Shown: positions 29,389 through 38,285 of the stretch, piece by piece
Layout of the letters: every line of letters starts with the position of its first letter
How positions within the stretch are numbered: the stretch's first letter is position 1
NCBI GenBank assembly: GCA_024637155.1
Contig: JAGXFR010000031.1
Location: 1 to 53,776 of the forward strand
Direction: 5' to 3'
DNA length: 53,776 nucleotides
Origin: Burkholderiaceae bacterium
GTDB lineage: Bacteria; Pseudomonadota; Gammaproteobacteria; Burkholderiales; Burkholderiaceae_E
Program-made: the position numbers and the translations under genes
Notes under the pieces: model-generated
Told to the model about the DNA's origin: nothing
Databases searched by the model: none
Seen by the model: only the letters and a program-made list of their open reading frames with translations

Positions 29389-30447
29389 ATGAAAAAGAAC
29401 ATGATGAAGTTGGCGCTGGCGGCCGCAATGGCGGTCGCGTTTGCGGGAACCGCGACGGCGCAGGACATGCCCAAAACTTCTCTCAAGGTGGTGGGCGCCT
29501 GGGGCAATCTGAGCCAGTACAAGAATTTCGAGCAACCCTTCTGGACCAAGACCGTCACAGAGAAATCCGGCGGCGCCATCACCGCAGAGATCACCCCCTT
29601 CAACGAAATGGGCCTGAAGGGCGCGGAGATCTTCCGCCTGATGCGCCTGGGCGTGATCGACTTCGGGTCGACCGTGCTCGGCTACGTCGCGGGCGACGAT
29701 GCGCGCAACGAGGCGATCGACCTGGCCGGTCTCGCACCCGACATCGCGACCGCGCGCAAGATATCGGATGCGTATCGCCCCGTCTACGACAAGTTCTATC
29801 GCGAGCGCTTCGGCACGCAGGTGCTCGGCATCTGGCCTTATCCGGCGCAGGTCATCTACTGCAACGGCGAGATCAAGGGGCTCGCCGACCTCAAGGGCAA
29901 GAAGGTTCGCACGGGCAATCGTACCCTCGCCGAGTTCGTCGAGGCCCTGGGCGGCACCGGCGTGACGCTCGCCTTCAGTGAGGTTGTGCCGGCACTGCAG
30001 AACAAGGTCGTCGACTGCGCGATCACGGGCACGCTTTCCGGCAACGCGGCCAAGTGGTACGAGGTCACGACGCACATCTATGCATTGCCGGTGGGCTGGA
30101 GCCAGGTCATGCACGGCGTCAACATCAAGACGTGGGAGCGCTTGAACCCGAAGGTGCGGGAATTCCTCAAGACGGAGATCACCCGCCTGGAAGACGAGAT
30201 CTGGAAGGCGACCGCGGCAGAAACCCAAGACGGATTTGACTGCAACACCGGCAAGGACAGTTGCAAGGCCGGCACCAAGGCGAATATGACGCTGGTTCCG
30301 GTGCAGGCGGCCGACAAGGTGCTGCTCCATAAGGTGCTGACCGAGACGGTGATTCCGAAGTGGGCGGCGCGCTGCGCGGGAGACTGCGTGCCGGCGTGGA
30401 ATGACACCGTAGGCAAGATCATCGGTGTGACCGCGAAAGCAAACTGA
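29389..30447 (+). CDS. dctP: TRAP transporter periplasmic substrate-binding protein (DctP family)
   Basis: This 352-residue protein begins with a Lys/Met-rich signal peptide ending near TATAQ (about residue 25). The mature part has the DctP fold, including GLADLKGKKVRTGNRTLAEF, where a conserved arginine binds the substrate carboxylate in this family. Four cysteines, CNTGKDSC and CAGDC near the C-terminus, probably form disulfides and are not general to the family. ATG 29389 has AGGAGG upstream. It is followed by the two membrane subunits. The substrate is a carboxylate but otherwise unknown; context suggests glutamate-derived compounds. Confidence 0.92.
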   Translation: MKKNMMKLALAAAMAVAFAGTATAQDMPKTSLKVVGAWGNLSQYKNFEQPFWTKTVTEKSGGAITAEITPFNEMGLKGAEIFRLMRLGVIDFGSTVLGYVAGDDARNEAIDLAGLAPDIATARKISDAYRPVYDKFYRERFGTQVLGIWPYPAQVIYCNGEIKGLADLKGKKVRTGNRTLAEFVEALGGTGVTLAFSEVVPALQNKVVDCAITGTLSGNAAKWYEVTTHIYALPVGWSQVMHGVNIKTWERLNPKVREFLKTEITRLEDEIWKATAAETQDGFDCNTGKDSCKAGTKANMTLVPVQAADKVLLHKVLTETVIPKWAARCAGDCVPAWNDTVGKIIGVTAKAN

Positions 30448-30463
30448 GCGCGTTCGGATCCGG

Positions 30464-31105
30464 GTGAGAGACAGCACGGTGCTGTCGGTTCTTGATCGGC
30501 TGCTGACGCTTGCCGAGCGCGTGTCGCGCGCCGCCATCTGGTTTGGCGGCGCGCTGCTGCTCGCTGCGGCGTTCCTCGTCTCTTTCGACGTCGTCGCTCG
30601 CAAGGCCTTCGGGGTGACGACGGGCGGTGCCGACGAATTGTCGGGCTACGCCTTTGCGATCGGCACCACCTGGGCCCTGGCATTCACGCTGCTGCACCGT
30701 GCCAACGTTCGCGTCGATGCGCTCTACGCGCACCTGCCGCCGCGCGTTCGCGCGGCGCTCGACGTGCTGGCGCTGCTCACGCTCGGGGCTTTTGTCGCGC
30801 TGCTGACCTGGCATTCGGCGCTCGTGCTCCAAACTTCGGTCTCGTTCGCGGCGCGGGCCACCACGCCGCTGCAGACGCCGCTGTGGATTCCGCAGAGCCT
30901 GTGGGTCGCCGGATTCGTGCTGTTTCTGCTGATCCTCACCTTGTTGTTGATGCGCGCGACGCTGGCGCTCTTCGCCGGCGACCTGGCGACCGTGCAAAGA
31001 CTGGCCGGGGCCCGCAGCGTGCAGGAGGACGCGGCCGACGAGGTCGCGCAGCGCACGCCGGCACAGCGCGCCGCCGAGCGCGCCGCCGAGCGCGTGGGAA
31101 ACTGA
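30464..31105 (+). CDS. dctQ: TRAP transporter small membrane subunit (DctQ family)
   Basis: This 213-residue protein has four hydrophobic segments and the DctQ-type sequences FDVVARKAFG, ELSGYAFAIGTTWALAF and HRANVRVDALY. An unusual Arg/Ala/Glu-rich tail of about 30 residues (QRTPAQRAAERAAERVGN) ends the protein. The start is GTG 30464, 16 bases after dctP, with only a weak GGAT upstream. It is followed 3 bases later by dctM. Confidence 0.9.
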   Translation: MRDSTVLSVLDRLLTLAERVSRAAIWFGGALLLAAAFLVSFDVVARKAFGVTTGGADELSGYAFAIGTTWALAFTLLHRANVRVDALYAHLPPRVRAALDVLALLTLGAFVALLTWHSALVLQTSVSFAARATTPLQTPLWIPQSLWVAGFVLFLLILTLLLMRATLALFAGDLATVQRLAGARSVQEDAADEVAQRTPAQRAAERAAERVGN

Positions 31106-31108
31106 GCG

Positions 31109-32392
31109 ATGCTGGCCGTCTCGCTTGGTCTGCTGTTGTTTCTGCTCGCGATCGCGCTGCCCGTCGCCGCGGCGCTCGGCGTGCTGGGACTGGTGCTCGA
31201 GCAAATGTACTCGAGCATGCCCCTGTCGATGGCGATGGGCGAAGTTGCCTGGTCCTCATCGAAGGATTTCCTGCTCGTCGCGATCCCGATGTTCATCATG
31301 CTCGGCGAAATCCTGCTGCGTGCGGGTGTGGCCGAGCGCATGTACGACGCGATGGTCAAGTGGCTCTCCTGGCTCCCGGGCGGGCTGATGCATTCGAACA
31401 TCGGCGCCTGCGCCGTCTTCGCCGCCACCTCGGGCTCGTCGGTGGCCACCGCCGCGACCGTGGGCACCGTGGCCCTGCCGCTGGTGGAGAAGTACGGCTA
31501 CAACGAGCGCCTGTTCCTGGGCACGCTGGCCGCGGGCGGCACGCTGGGCATCCTGATTCCACCCTCGATCAACATCATCATTTACGCGGTGCTCACCGAC
31601 ACGTCGATTCCCAGGCTGTATCTCGCGGGCATCATTCCCGGCTTCGGGCTCGCGCTGCTGTTCATCGTGATGGTCACGCTCGCCTGTGTGATCAAGCCCG
31701 CCTGGGGCGGACAGCGGATGCAGGCGAGCTGGGCGCAGCGCATCGCGAGCCTGCCCAACCTGCTGCCGCCGCTGGGCATCTTCCTGGTGGTGGTCGGCTC
31801 GATCTACGCCGGGCTGGCCACGCCGACCGAGGCCGCTTCGCTGGGCGTCGTCGCGGCGCTCGGCCTGGCCGGGGCGTATGGGCGCCTGAGCTTCGCCATG
31901 ATGCGCGAGGTGATGGAGAACACGATGCGCACGACGGCCATGGTGATGCTCATCATCATCGCTGCGTATTTCCTGAATTTCGTGATTTCCGCCATCGGGC
32001 TGACCGCGTTGCTGACGGATTACATCACCCAACTGGGCCTGTCCAAGATCGAGATGCTGCTGGCCGTGGTCGTGTTCTACCTGATCCTCGGCTGCTTCAT
32101 GGAAACCCTCTCGATGATGATCACGACGATCCCGATCGTCGCCCCGGTGATGTTCCAGCTGGGCTTCGACCCGGTCTGGTTCGGAATCGTCATGGTGATC
32201 CTGATCGAGATGGCGCTGATCACGCCGCCCGTCGGGCTCAACCTGTTCGTGGTGCAGTCGCTGCGCAAGGGCGGGAGCCTCAACGACGTGATGGCCGGGT
32301 CGGCGCCGTTCGTGGTCGTCATGCTCGCGCTGATCGCCCTGTTGGCGGCATTCCCCGGGATCGCGCTCTGGCTGCCTTCCCTCTTCGACTGA
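31109..32392 (+). CDS. dctM: TRAP transporter large membrane subunit (DctM family)
   Basis: This 427-residue, about 12-segment membrane protein forms the sodium-coupled translocation pathway. Family signatures include VAIPMFIMLGEILLRAG, AATSGSSVATAATVG, GILIPPSINIIIYA, TPTEAASLGVV and LITPPVGLNLFVV. It completes a three-gene TRAP system and is 15 bases before the DUF2848 gene, indicating one transcript. Confidence 0.95.
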   Translation: MLAVSLGLLLFLLAIALPVAAALGVLGLVLEQMYSSMPLSMAMGEVAWSSSKDFLLVAIPMFIMLGEILLRAGVAERMYDAMVKWLSWLPGGLMHSNIGACAVFAATSGSSVATAATVGTVALPLVEKYGYNERLFLGTLAAGGTLGILIPPSINIIIYAVLTDTSIPRLYLAGIIPGFGLALLFIVMVTLACVIKPAWGGQRMQASWAQRIASLPNLLPPLGIFLVVVGSIYAGLATPTEAASLGVVAALGLAGAYGRLSFAMMREVMENTMRTTAMVMLIIIAAYFLNFVISAIGLTALLTDYITQLGLSKIEMLLAVVVFYLILGCFMETLSMMITTIPIVAPVMFQLGFDPVWFGIVMVILIEMALITPPVGLNLFVVQSLRKGGSLNDVMAGSAPFVVVMLALIALLAAFPGIALWLPSLFD

Positions 32393-32407
32393 ACCACAGG
32401 GTCTCCC

Positions 32408-33091
32408 ATGCTCCGCTTCCTGCGCGAAACCACCACCGGGCGCGACCATATCGCGATCGACATCGAGAACCTGATCGTGGCGGGCTGGACCGGGCGTGAC
32501 CCGGCAGCCATCGCCCACCACATCGAGGAACTGGCGGCGCTCGGGGTGCCGCCCCCGTCGCGCGTGCCGCTTTTTTACCGGATCGCCGCGGGGCAACTCA
32601 CCCAGACGACGCGCCTGCAGGTGCTCGGCCCCGACACCTCGGGTGAGGTCGAGCCGGTGCTGGTCTCGCTCGCCGACGGACTCTGGGTCGGGGTCGGGTC
32701 GGATCACACGGACCGCAAGGCGGAGGCAATGGGCGTGGCGCTCTCCAAGCAGCTCTGCGCAAAAGTCGTCGCCGGCCAGCTCTGGCGCTTTGCAGACGTG
32801 GCACCGCACTGGGACCAGCTGATTCTGCGCTCATGGGCGGTGTTCGACGGGGAGCGGCGTCTCTATCAGGAAGGCACGGCGGCGGCGATGCGACCGCCCG
32901 CCGAGTTGCTGCGGCTCTATCTTGGGGGCGAGGGGGCGTTGCCCGCCGCGACCCTGATGTACTGCGGGACGCTCGGCGCGAAGGGCGGGGTGCGCCCGGC
33001 GAGCCGCTTCGAGATGGAGTTCGAAGATCCGGTGCTCGGGCGCAAGCTCGCGCACGCCTACGACGTCGAGGTATTGCCGCTCGTCGCCTGA
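32408..33091 (+). CDS. DUF2848-family protein
   Basis: This 227-residue soluble protein carries the DUF2848 pattern: a N-terminal IENLIVAGWTGRD segment, PSRVPLFYR, and the strongly conserved VGVGSDHTDRKAEA region followed by SKQLCAKV. No characterised function is known to me for the family; its members usually lie beside transport or catabolic genes. No signal peptide. Position between dctM and the CidA/LrgB pair suggests an intracellular enzyme acting on the imported compound. Confidence 0.82.
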   Translation: MLRFLRETTTGRDHIAIDIENLIVAGWTGRDPAAIAHHIEELAALGVPPPSRVPLFYRIAAGQLTQTTRLQVLGPDTSGEVEPVLVSLADGLWVGVGSDHTDRKAEAMGVALSKQLCAKVVAGQLWRFADVAPHWDQLILRSWAVFDGERRLYQEGTAAAMRPPAELLRLYLGGEGALPAATLMYCGTLGAKGGVRPASRFEMEFEDPVLGRKLAHAYDVEVLPLVA

Positions 33092-33145
33092 TCGCGTGCG
33101 GCCCTGCCAAGCTGCGCGGTTCCGAACACGCAGGATGCGCCCGTC

Positions 33146-33508
33146 ATGATCGCCGCCCTGACCCTGCTCCTCGTCTTTCAGCTCGTCGGCGAAGTGATCG
33201 CCCGCGCGTTCGGACTGCCGATACCGGGCCCCGTGATCGGCATGGCGCTGCTCTTCGTGGCGCTGATGATCCGCGGTGGCGCGAGCGACGACCTGCGCCA
33301 GACCGCGAACACGCTGCTGCAGCACCTGTCGCTGCTGTTCGTGCCGGCCGGTACGGGTGTCGTGCTCTACGGCGATCGGCTCGCCGCGGAATGGCTGCCG
33401 CTCGCCGTTGCGCTCGTGGGCAGCACCGTGCTGGCGATCGCCGTCACCGCGCTGATCCTGCAGGCGCTGACGCGCAGCCGGCGTCGCGACGGGGAGACGA
33501 AGTCATGA
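33146..33508 (+). CDS. CidA/LrgA-family membrane protein
   Basis: This 120-residue protein has four hydrophobic segments and the family motifs FQLVGEVIARAFGLPIPGPVIGM and LFVPAGTGVV. It overlaps the following LrgB gene by ATGA, so the two products are made together. The family is often called holin-like, but relatives in plants and bacilli transport glycolate, glycerate or pyruvate. Within a TRAP/catabolic operon, small organic acid transport is a reasonable alternative. Confidence 0.88.
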   Translation: MIAALTLLLVFQLVGEVIARAFGLPIPGPVIGMALLFVALMIRGGASDDLRQTANTLLQHLSLLFVPAGTGVVLYGDRLAAEWLPLAVALVGSTVLAIAVTALILQALTRSRRRDGETKS

Positions 33509-34239
33509 CGCCGCGTCTCGACGAAATCTGGGTCTATCTCTCCGCTTCGCCGCTGCTCGGGCTGACGCTGACGCTGCTCGCGTACCAGGCGGCGTACTGG
33601 ATCTACGCCCGCGCCCGTTTTCACCCGGTCGCCAATCCGGTGCTGCTGGCCGTGGCGATGCTGGCGAGCCTCCTGCTCGTCACCGAGACGCCCTACGCAA
33701 CCTACTTCGAGGGCGCGCAGTTCGTGCACTTCCTGCTCGGGCCCGCCACGGTGGCGCTGGCGATTCCGCTCTACGCGCAGTGGCCGCGCTTGAAGGCGAT
33801 GCTCGTGCCGCTGAGCATCGCGCTGGTGGCGGGCTCGCTCACTGCGGCGCTCTCGGCCTGGGGGCTGGGCGCGTTGTTCGGCGGCAGCCGCGAATTGCTG
33901 ATGTCGCTCGCTCCCAAGAGCGCCACCACGCCGATCGCGATGGCGGTGGCCGAGCGCCTCGGCGGGCTGCCCTCGCTCACCGCAGTGCTGGTGATCAGCA
34001 CCGGCATCCTGGGCGCCGTATCGGCGCGCTCGATCTATCGCGCGCTGCGTATCGAAGATCACGCGGTGCGCGGCTTTGCCGTCGGCCTCGTCTCGCACGG
34101 CATCGGCACGGCGCGCGCCTTCCAGGTGAGCGAACAGGCGGGCGCGTTCGCCGCGTTGGCGATGGGCCTGAACGGCCTGCTCACGGCGTTGATGCTGCCG
34201 TGGATCCTGCCGTGGATGGAGCGGCTGTTCGCGCGCTGA
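33505..34239 (+). CDS. LrgB/CidB-family membrane protein
   Basis: This 244-residue protein has six to seven hydrophobic segments and the LrgB motifs LLGPATVALAIPLY and LAPKSATTPIAMAVAE, then SHGIGTARAFQ. It forms a pair with the CidA-like protein. It ends the co-directional run that began at 28544. The 118 bases before the gamma-glutamyltransferase leave room for a new promoter. Confidence 0.9.
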   Translation: MTPRLDEIWVYLSASPLLGLTLTLLAYQAAYWIYARARFHPVANPVLLAVAMLASLLLVTETPYATYFEGAQFVHFLLGPATVALAIPLYAQWPRLKAMLVPLSIALVAGSLTAALSAWGLGALFGGSRELLMSLAPKSATTPIAMAVAERLGGLPSLTAVLVISTGILGAVSARSIYRALRIEDHAVRGFAVGLVSHGIGTARAFQVSEQAGAFAALAMGLNGLLTALMLPWILPWMERLFAR

Positions 34240-34357
34240 GCCCGCGCTTGGCGCTTGTTGCGGGCGCGGTTAGGATTGTCGCGTAGTCGTGTTCGACGCC
34301 AGGCACGATGACGTGTGTCTGCGCCGCCCCGGTACCATCGAAACCGTGAGAGCCGCC

Positions 34358-36181
34358 ATGACAATCGTTTCCCCGATTCGCTTGTGCAGCACGGTTGCGG
34401 CAACGCTGCTGGCCGGGTGCGCCACCGTCCCGAACTTTTCCTACGTCGTGCCGCTTCAGCCGGAGGGCTCGTCCGGATATGCCGAGAAACCCGGCTGGAC
34501 CACCCGACACTTCGCGGTCGCAGCGGCCAACCCGCTGGCGACCGACGCTGGCTACCAGGTATTGAAGGCGGGAGGAGCGGCCATCGATGCGGCGATCGCC
34601 GTGCAGATGGTGCTGGCGCTCGTTGAGCCGCAATCGAGCGGGATCGGCGGCGGGGCCTTTCTGCTGCACTTCGATGGCCGTGACGTCGAGGCTTTCGACG
34701 GACGCGAAACCGCGCCTTCGGGCGCCGACGAAAAGCTCTTCCTCGCAGCCAGCGGGAAACCGATGTCTTTCTACGACGGCGTGGTCGGGGGCCGCGCTGT
34801 TGGCGTGCCCGGCGCGGTGCGCATGCTCGAGATGGCGCATCGTCAGCACGGCAAGCTGCCGTGGGGCGCATTGTTCCAGCCCGCGATCACCCTGGCCGAA
34901 GGCGGTTTCAAGGTGAGCGCGCGCCTCAACACGTTGCTGGCGGAAGAGAACCATCTGGCCCGGGATCCGGTGGCCGCGGCCTATTTCTATGATCCGGCGG
35001 GAAAGCCGTGGCCGGTCGGACATGTGCTGAAGAACCCCGAACTGGCGGGCGTGCTCCGAACGATCGCCGCCTACGGGTCCAGCGGATTGCACGAGGGCGA
35101 GGTCGCGCGGGCCATCGTTGAGAAGGTGCAGCAACACCCGAATAATCCGGGCGGACTGTCGCTGCTTGATCTCGCCAGCTATCGGGCGGTGAAGCGCGTT
35201 CCCATCTGCCACGACTACCGGGCGCAGGCGAGGGACTACCGCGTCTGCGGTTTCCCGCCGCCGAGCTCGGGCGCCATCGCCGTCGGCCAGATTCTGGGCA
35301 TCCTCGCCAACACCGGGGCCGCCGACCTGCCGCTGGAGGCCGCGCAGCCCGGTGGCCTCGGCCCGACGCCGTCGGCGCAGTGGCTGCACCTCTACACCGA
35401 GGCCGCGCGCCTGGCTTTTGCCGATCGCGCCCAGTATCTCGCCGACCCCGACTTCGTCGCGCCGCCCGGGGGCAACTGGATGAGCCTGCTCGATCCCGCC
35501 TATCTGGCCCAGCGCAGCAAGTTGATCGGCACGCAGAGCATGGGATCGGCCAAACCCGGCCAGCCCGGCCCGCTGAAAGCCGCGTTTGCGCCGATGCCCG
35601 AGCAGCCCGAATACGGCACCAGCCACATCAGCATCGTCGATGCGTTTGGGAAGGCAATTGCGATGACGACGACGATCGAGGCGGCCTTTGGCGCGCGCCA
35701 GATGGTCAGGGGTTTTCTGCTCAACAACGAGCTGACCGACTTCAGCTTCGCGCCGGCTGACGCCGCGGGCAAGCCGATCGCCAACCGGGTGCAGCCGGGA
35801 AAGCGGCCGCGCTCGTCGATGGCGCCCACGCTGGTATTCGACAAGGCCACGAAGCAACTCGTCCTGAGCGCCGGCAGTCCCGGCGGTGCCTTGATCATTC
35901 ACTACACCGCCAAGACCTTGTACGGCACGCTGAACTGGGGCCTGACGCCGCAGCAGGCTATCGACCTGCCCAACTTCGCCTCGCTCGGCGGGCCGACGCT
36001 GCTCGAGGAGAAGCGCTTTCCGGCGGCCACCGTGACCACCCTCAAGGCCCAGGGACACGAGGTGCGCGAAGTGAACCTGACCAGCGGCCTGCAGGCCATC
36101 CTGCGCACGCGAGTGGACGGGGCGTCCGTGCTGCAGGGCGGCGCCGACCCGCGGCGCGAAGGCGTGGTGATGGGGGACTGA
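34358..36181 (+). CDS. ggt: Gamma-glutamyltransferase, predicted lipoprotein
   Basis: This 607-residue enzyme cleaves gamma-glutamyl bonds or transfers the glutamyl group. An N-terminal lipobox LLAGC puts the lipid-bearing cysteine at residue 21, so the protein should be anchored in the periplasm. The large-subunit part has SSGIGGGAFLLH. Self-cleavage would occur before Thr421 in EYGTSHISIVD, giving a small subunit of 187 residues, which is typical. The oxyanion motif GSPGG is present. ATG 34358 was chosen because it starts a good signal peptide; the frame is open to 34289 without one. It is convergent with the MlrC-type gene, 12 bases away. Confidence 0.93.
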   Translation: MTIVSPIRLCSTVAATLLAGCATVPNFSYVVPLQPEGSSGYAEKPGWTTRHFAVAAANPLATDAGYQVLKAGGAAIDAAIAVQMVLALVEPQSSGIGGGAFLLHFDGRDVEAFDGRETAPSGADEKLFLAASGKPMSFYDGVVGGRAVGVPGAVRMLEMAHRQHGKLPWGALFQPAITLAEGGFKVSARLNTLLAEENHLARDPVAAAYFYDPAGKPWPVGHVLKNPELAGVLRTIAAYGSSGLHEGEVARAIVEKVQQHPNNPGGLSLLDLASYRAVKRVPICHDYRAQARDYRVCGFPPPSSGAIAVGQILGILANTGAADLPLEAAQPGGLGPTPSAQWLHLYTEAARLAFADRAQYLADPDFVAPPGGNWMSLLDPAYLAQRSKLIGTQSMGSAKPGQPGPLKAAFAPMPEQPEYGTSHISIVDAFGKAIAMTTTIEAAFGARQMVRGFLLNNELTDFSFAPADAAGKPIANRVQPGKRPRSSMAPTLVFDKATKQLVLSAGSPGGALIIHYTAKTLYGTLNWGLTPQQAIDLPNFASLGGPTLLEEKRFPAATVTTLKAQGHEVREVNLTSGLQAILRTRVDGASVLQGGADPRREGVVMGD

Positions 36182-36193
36182 GGAGCGTGGTGG

Positions 36194-37684
36194 CTACAGT
36201 GGGTCGAGCGGGAAGATGGGCCGCCGCACCCGCTTGAAATCCAGGCGAGCGTAGTCGGAGGTGCACACGCCCGTGCCGGCGCACTCGACCACGCCCCCGG
36301 CCAGATCGCGCAAGCCGGCGCGCCAGTGCACGCGACTCTTGAGCATCAGGTAGCGCTTCGCGCGCGGGTCGATCCCCACCGCGACGAAGGCCGCCAGGTC
36401 ATGCGGCTCGACATGGTTGGAGATCACCACGATCTCCACCTTGCCGGTGTCCAGAACGGCAGTCGGTCCCATGTCGTTGACTTCACCGCGGGCCATCGGC
36501 CCGCGGTTGCGGTAGCGGCCGTCGCAGATCAGCTTGACGCGGCCCGTCACCGTGCGCGGCTCTCCGCTCAATCCGATGGACGGCATGTCGAACTTTCCGC
36601 CCAGCGCGAGCGTGACCGACGCGCCGACGCCGGCGGCGATCATCTGCTGCACGGCATCCGGGTCGAAGATGGCGAACGCCGCCGCGTCCTCGAGGCCGGC
36701 GTCGAGCATGGCGCCCAGCACCGTCATCGTGTCCATCGTCCCGCCCGAGGCGCAGTTGTCGCAGTGGTCGAGCAGCACCACCGGACCGCTTCCCGGAGCC
36801 GCTGCCGCGACGAGCGCGCGGGCGCGGGCCATCGATGTTTCCAGCGCTTCGAGCACATAGACAAACGCGTCCCGCGCACGCCAGGCCATCTCGAGCAGCT
36901 CGTCGCACCAGCGCCGCGCCAGCGCATCGTCGCCGTCCGTGACGACCACCGCCGAGAGTCCGGCATTGGCGATGTCGGCATTCGGGAAACCGACGAACAC
37001 CGATGCGCACAATGCGCCCTGCGCCTCCATTTCGCGGCAACGTGCCTGCAGTTCGCGATTGGGCGAGTCGTCGCTGCCCTGGCGCATCACATGCGGCAGC
37101 ATCGGTCGGTTGCCCCAGGCCATCGCCGGGTGCGCCCGGCCGGCGAGCAACGCGAAGATCGCGCGGCCGGCGCGCGCGCCGGTCCCGTCCATGTCGACGT
37201 GCGGGTAGGTCTGGTAGCCGGCGATGGCCGTGGCGTGTTCGGCGATCGCGGGATAGAAGTTGGTGTGCATGTCCAGCGCCACGCCGATCGGCACCTCGGC
37301 GTCGATCGCCCGCAGGCGGCGCAGCAGTTCGCCTTCGCCATCTTCGTAAGTCTGCGTCACCATCGCGCCGTGCAGGTCGAGCAGCACCGCGTCGCAGCCG
37401 CGGGCCACGGCGCCACAAATGCGTCCGGCAATATGTTCGAAGGCGGCGTCCTCCACCGGTCCGCTGGGCCAGGCGTTGGCGGCGATCGGGATCTCGATGT
37501 CGGCGCCGGCAGCTTCGGCCAACTCGATGAACGCGCCGATCGCCGAGCCCGTGCCCCGGTAGGCGGCATGGGCGGCCGGCCCCTCGGGCGGAACACCGCC
37601 GCCGACGGCGAAGCGCGACAACGGCGTCGGCACCGGCGAGTAGGTGTTGGTCTCGTGTTTCATCTGGGCAATGACGACGCGCAT
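36194..37684 (-). CDS. MlrC/M81-family metallohydrolase
   Basis: This 496-residue protein begins MRVVIAQMKHETNTYSPV, the family N-terminus, and has metal-site motifs LLDLHGAMVT, ALDMHTNFYP and LLDHCDNCASGGTMD. The C-terminal MlrC domain includes VVISNHVEPHD. The founding member (microcystinase C) cleaves short peptides containing isopeptide-linked D-Glu and D-MeAsp; most relatives have unknown substrates. No signal peptide is visible, so it should be cytoplasmic. It is convergent with ggt, and the frame upstream of 37684 is not conserved. The pairing with ggt suggests action on gamma-glutamyl or related amides. Confidence 0.88.
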   Translation of the reverse strand: MRVVIAQMKHETNTYSPVPTPLSRFAVGGGVPPEGPAAHAAYRGTGSAIGAFIELAEAAGADIEIPIAANAWPSGPVEDAAFEHIAGRICGAVARGCDAVLLDLHGAMVTQTYEDGEGELLRRLRAIDAEVPIGVALDMHTNFYPAIAEHATAIAGYQTYPHVDMDGTGARAGRAIFALLAGRAHPAMAWGNRPMLPHVMRQGSDDSPNRELQARCREMEAQGALCASVFVGFPNADIANAGLSAVVVTDGDDALARRWCDELLEMAWRARDAFVYVLEALETSMARARALVAAAAPGSGPVVLLDHCDNCASGGTMDTMTVLGAMLDAGLEDAAAFAIFDPDAVQQMIAAGVGASVTLALGGKFDMPSIGLSGEPRTVTGRVKLICDGRYRNRGPMARGEVNDMGPTAVLDTGKVEIVVISNHVEPHDLAAFVAVGIDPRAKRYLMLKSRVHWRAGLRDLAGGVVECAGTGVCTSDYARLDFKRVRRPIFPLDPL

Positions 37685-37944
37685 GCCGACTCCCGGAGTT
37701 CGGCGGAGCGAAGACGCCAGCGCCTGCGGGGAAGTATCTGGACTGCCGGTCTCGGTGTCAACCGCGCCGGCAGACACGCGCGTGGCGCGGCCGCCGCGGC
37801 TGGTCACGGATCGGGGAGGCGAAGTGCCGAGCTTCCGAGGTCCAAGAAGGGCTTCGCTTCACCCCCCATTGCCGGTGCGTATGATGGTTGGACGAGGCAC
37901 GGGGAACGATTCCTGCGCTTCGCAACCCGAAGGAGTGAGACAAA

Positions 37945-38169
37945 ATGGCCAAGACCAGCCCTGAATCTGGCGTCTATCGCGTCACGGACATCATCGGCAC
38001 CAGCCCCGATTCCTGGGAAGCCGCGGCGAAGAGCGCCGTCGAGACGGCAGGCAAGTCGCTGCGCGATCTTCGAATCGCCGAGGTCAGCAAGCTCGACATG
38101 AAGGTCGAAGGCGGCAAGGTCGTCGCCTACCGCGCACGGGTCTCCCTGTCGTTCAAGTACGACGGCTGA
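37945..38169 (+). CDS. Dodecin (flavin-binding dodecamer protein)
   Basis: This 74-residue protein has the dodecin pattern VYRVTDIIGTSPDSWEAAAK, with the flavin-stacking Trp at residue 28, and a C-terminal beta strand YRARVSLSFKYDG. Dodecins store or buffer flavins as hollow 12-mers. AAGGAG lies about 9 bases before ATG 37945. It stands alone, divergent from the MlrC-type gene. Confidence 0.95.
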   Translation: MAKTSPESGVYRVTDIIGTSPDSWEAAAKSAVETAGKSLRDLRIAEVSKLDMKVEGGKVVAYRARVSLSFKYDG

Positions 38170-38235
38170 CATATCCCGCGGCGGCGTGCGGCGCGGGCGC
38201 TCTGAGAGCCAGTGCGGGCGGCTCCGCGACGCGGA

Positions 38236-38277
38236 TAAAAAGCAAAAGGGTCAGCGAGCGCGAACCCGCCAACCCTT
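38236..38277 (-). terminator. Probable terminator downstream of tRNA-Thr
   Basis: On the minus strand AAGGGT (38277-38272) pairs with ACCCTT (38251-38246) around a loop that can fold further. It is followed by TTGCTTTTTA, a good T-rich tail. It lies just past the 3' end of the tRNA. Confidence 0.6.
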
Positions 38278-38285
38278 GCTGTTCG

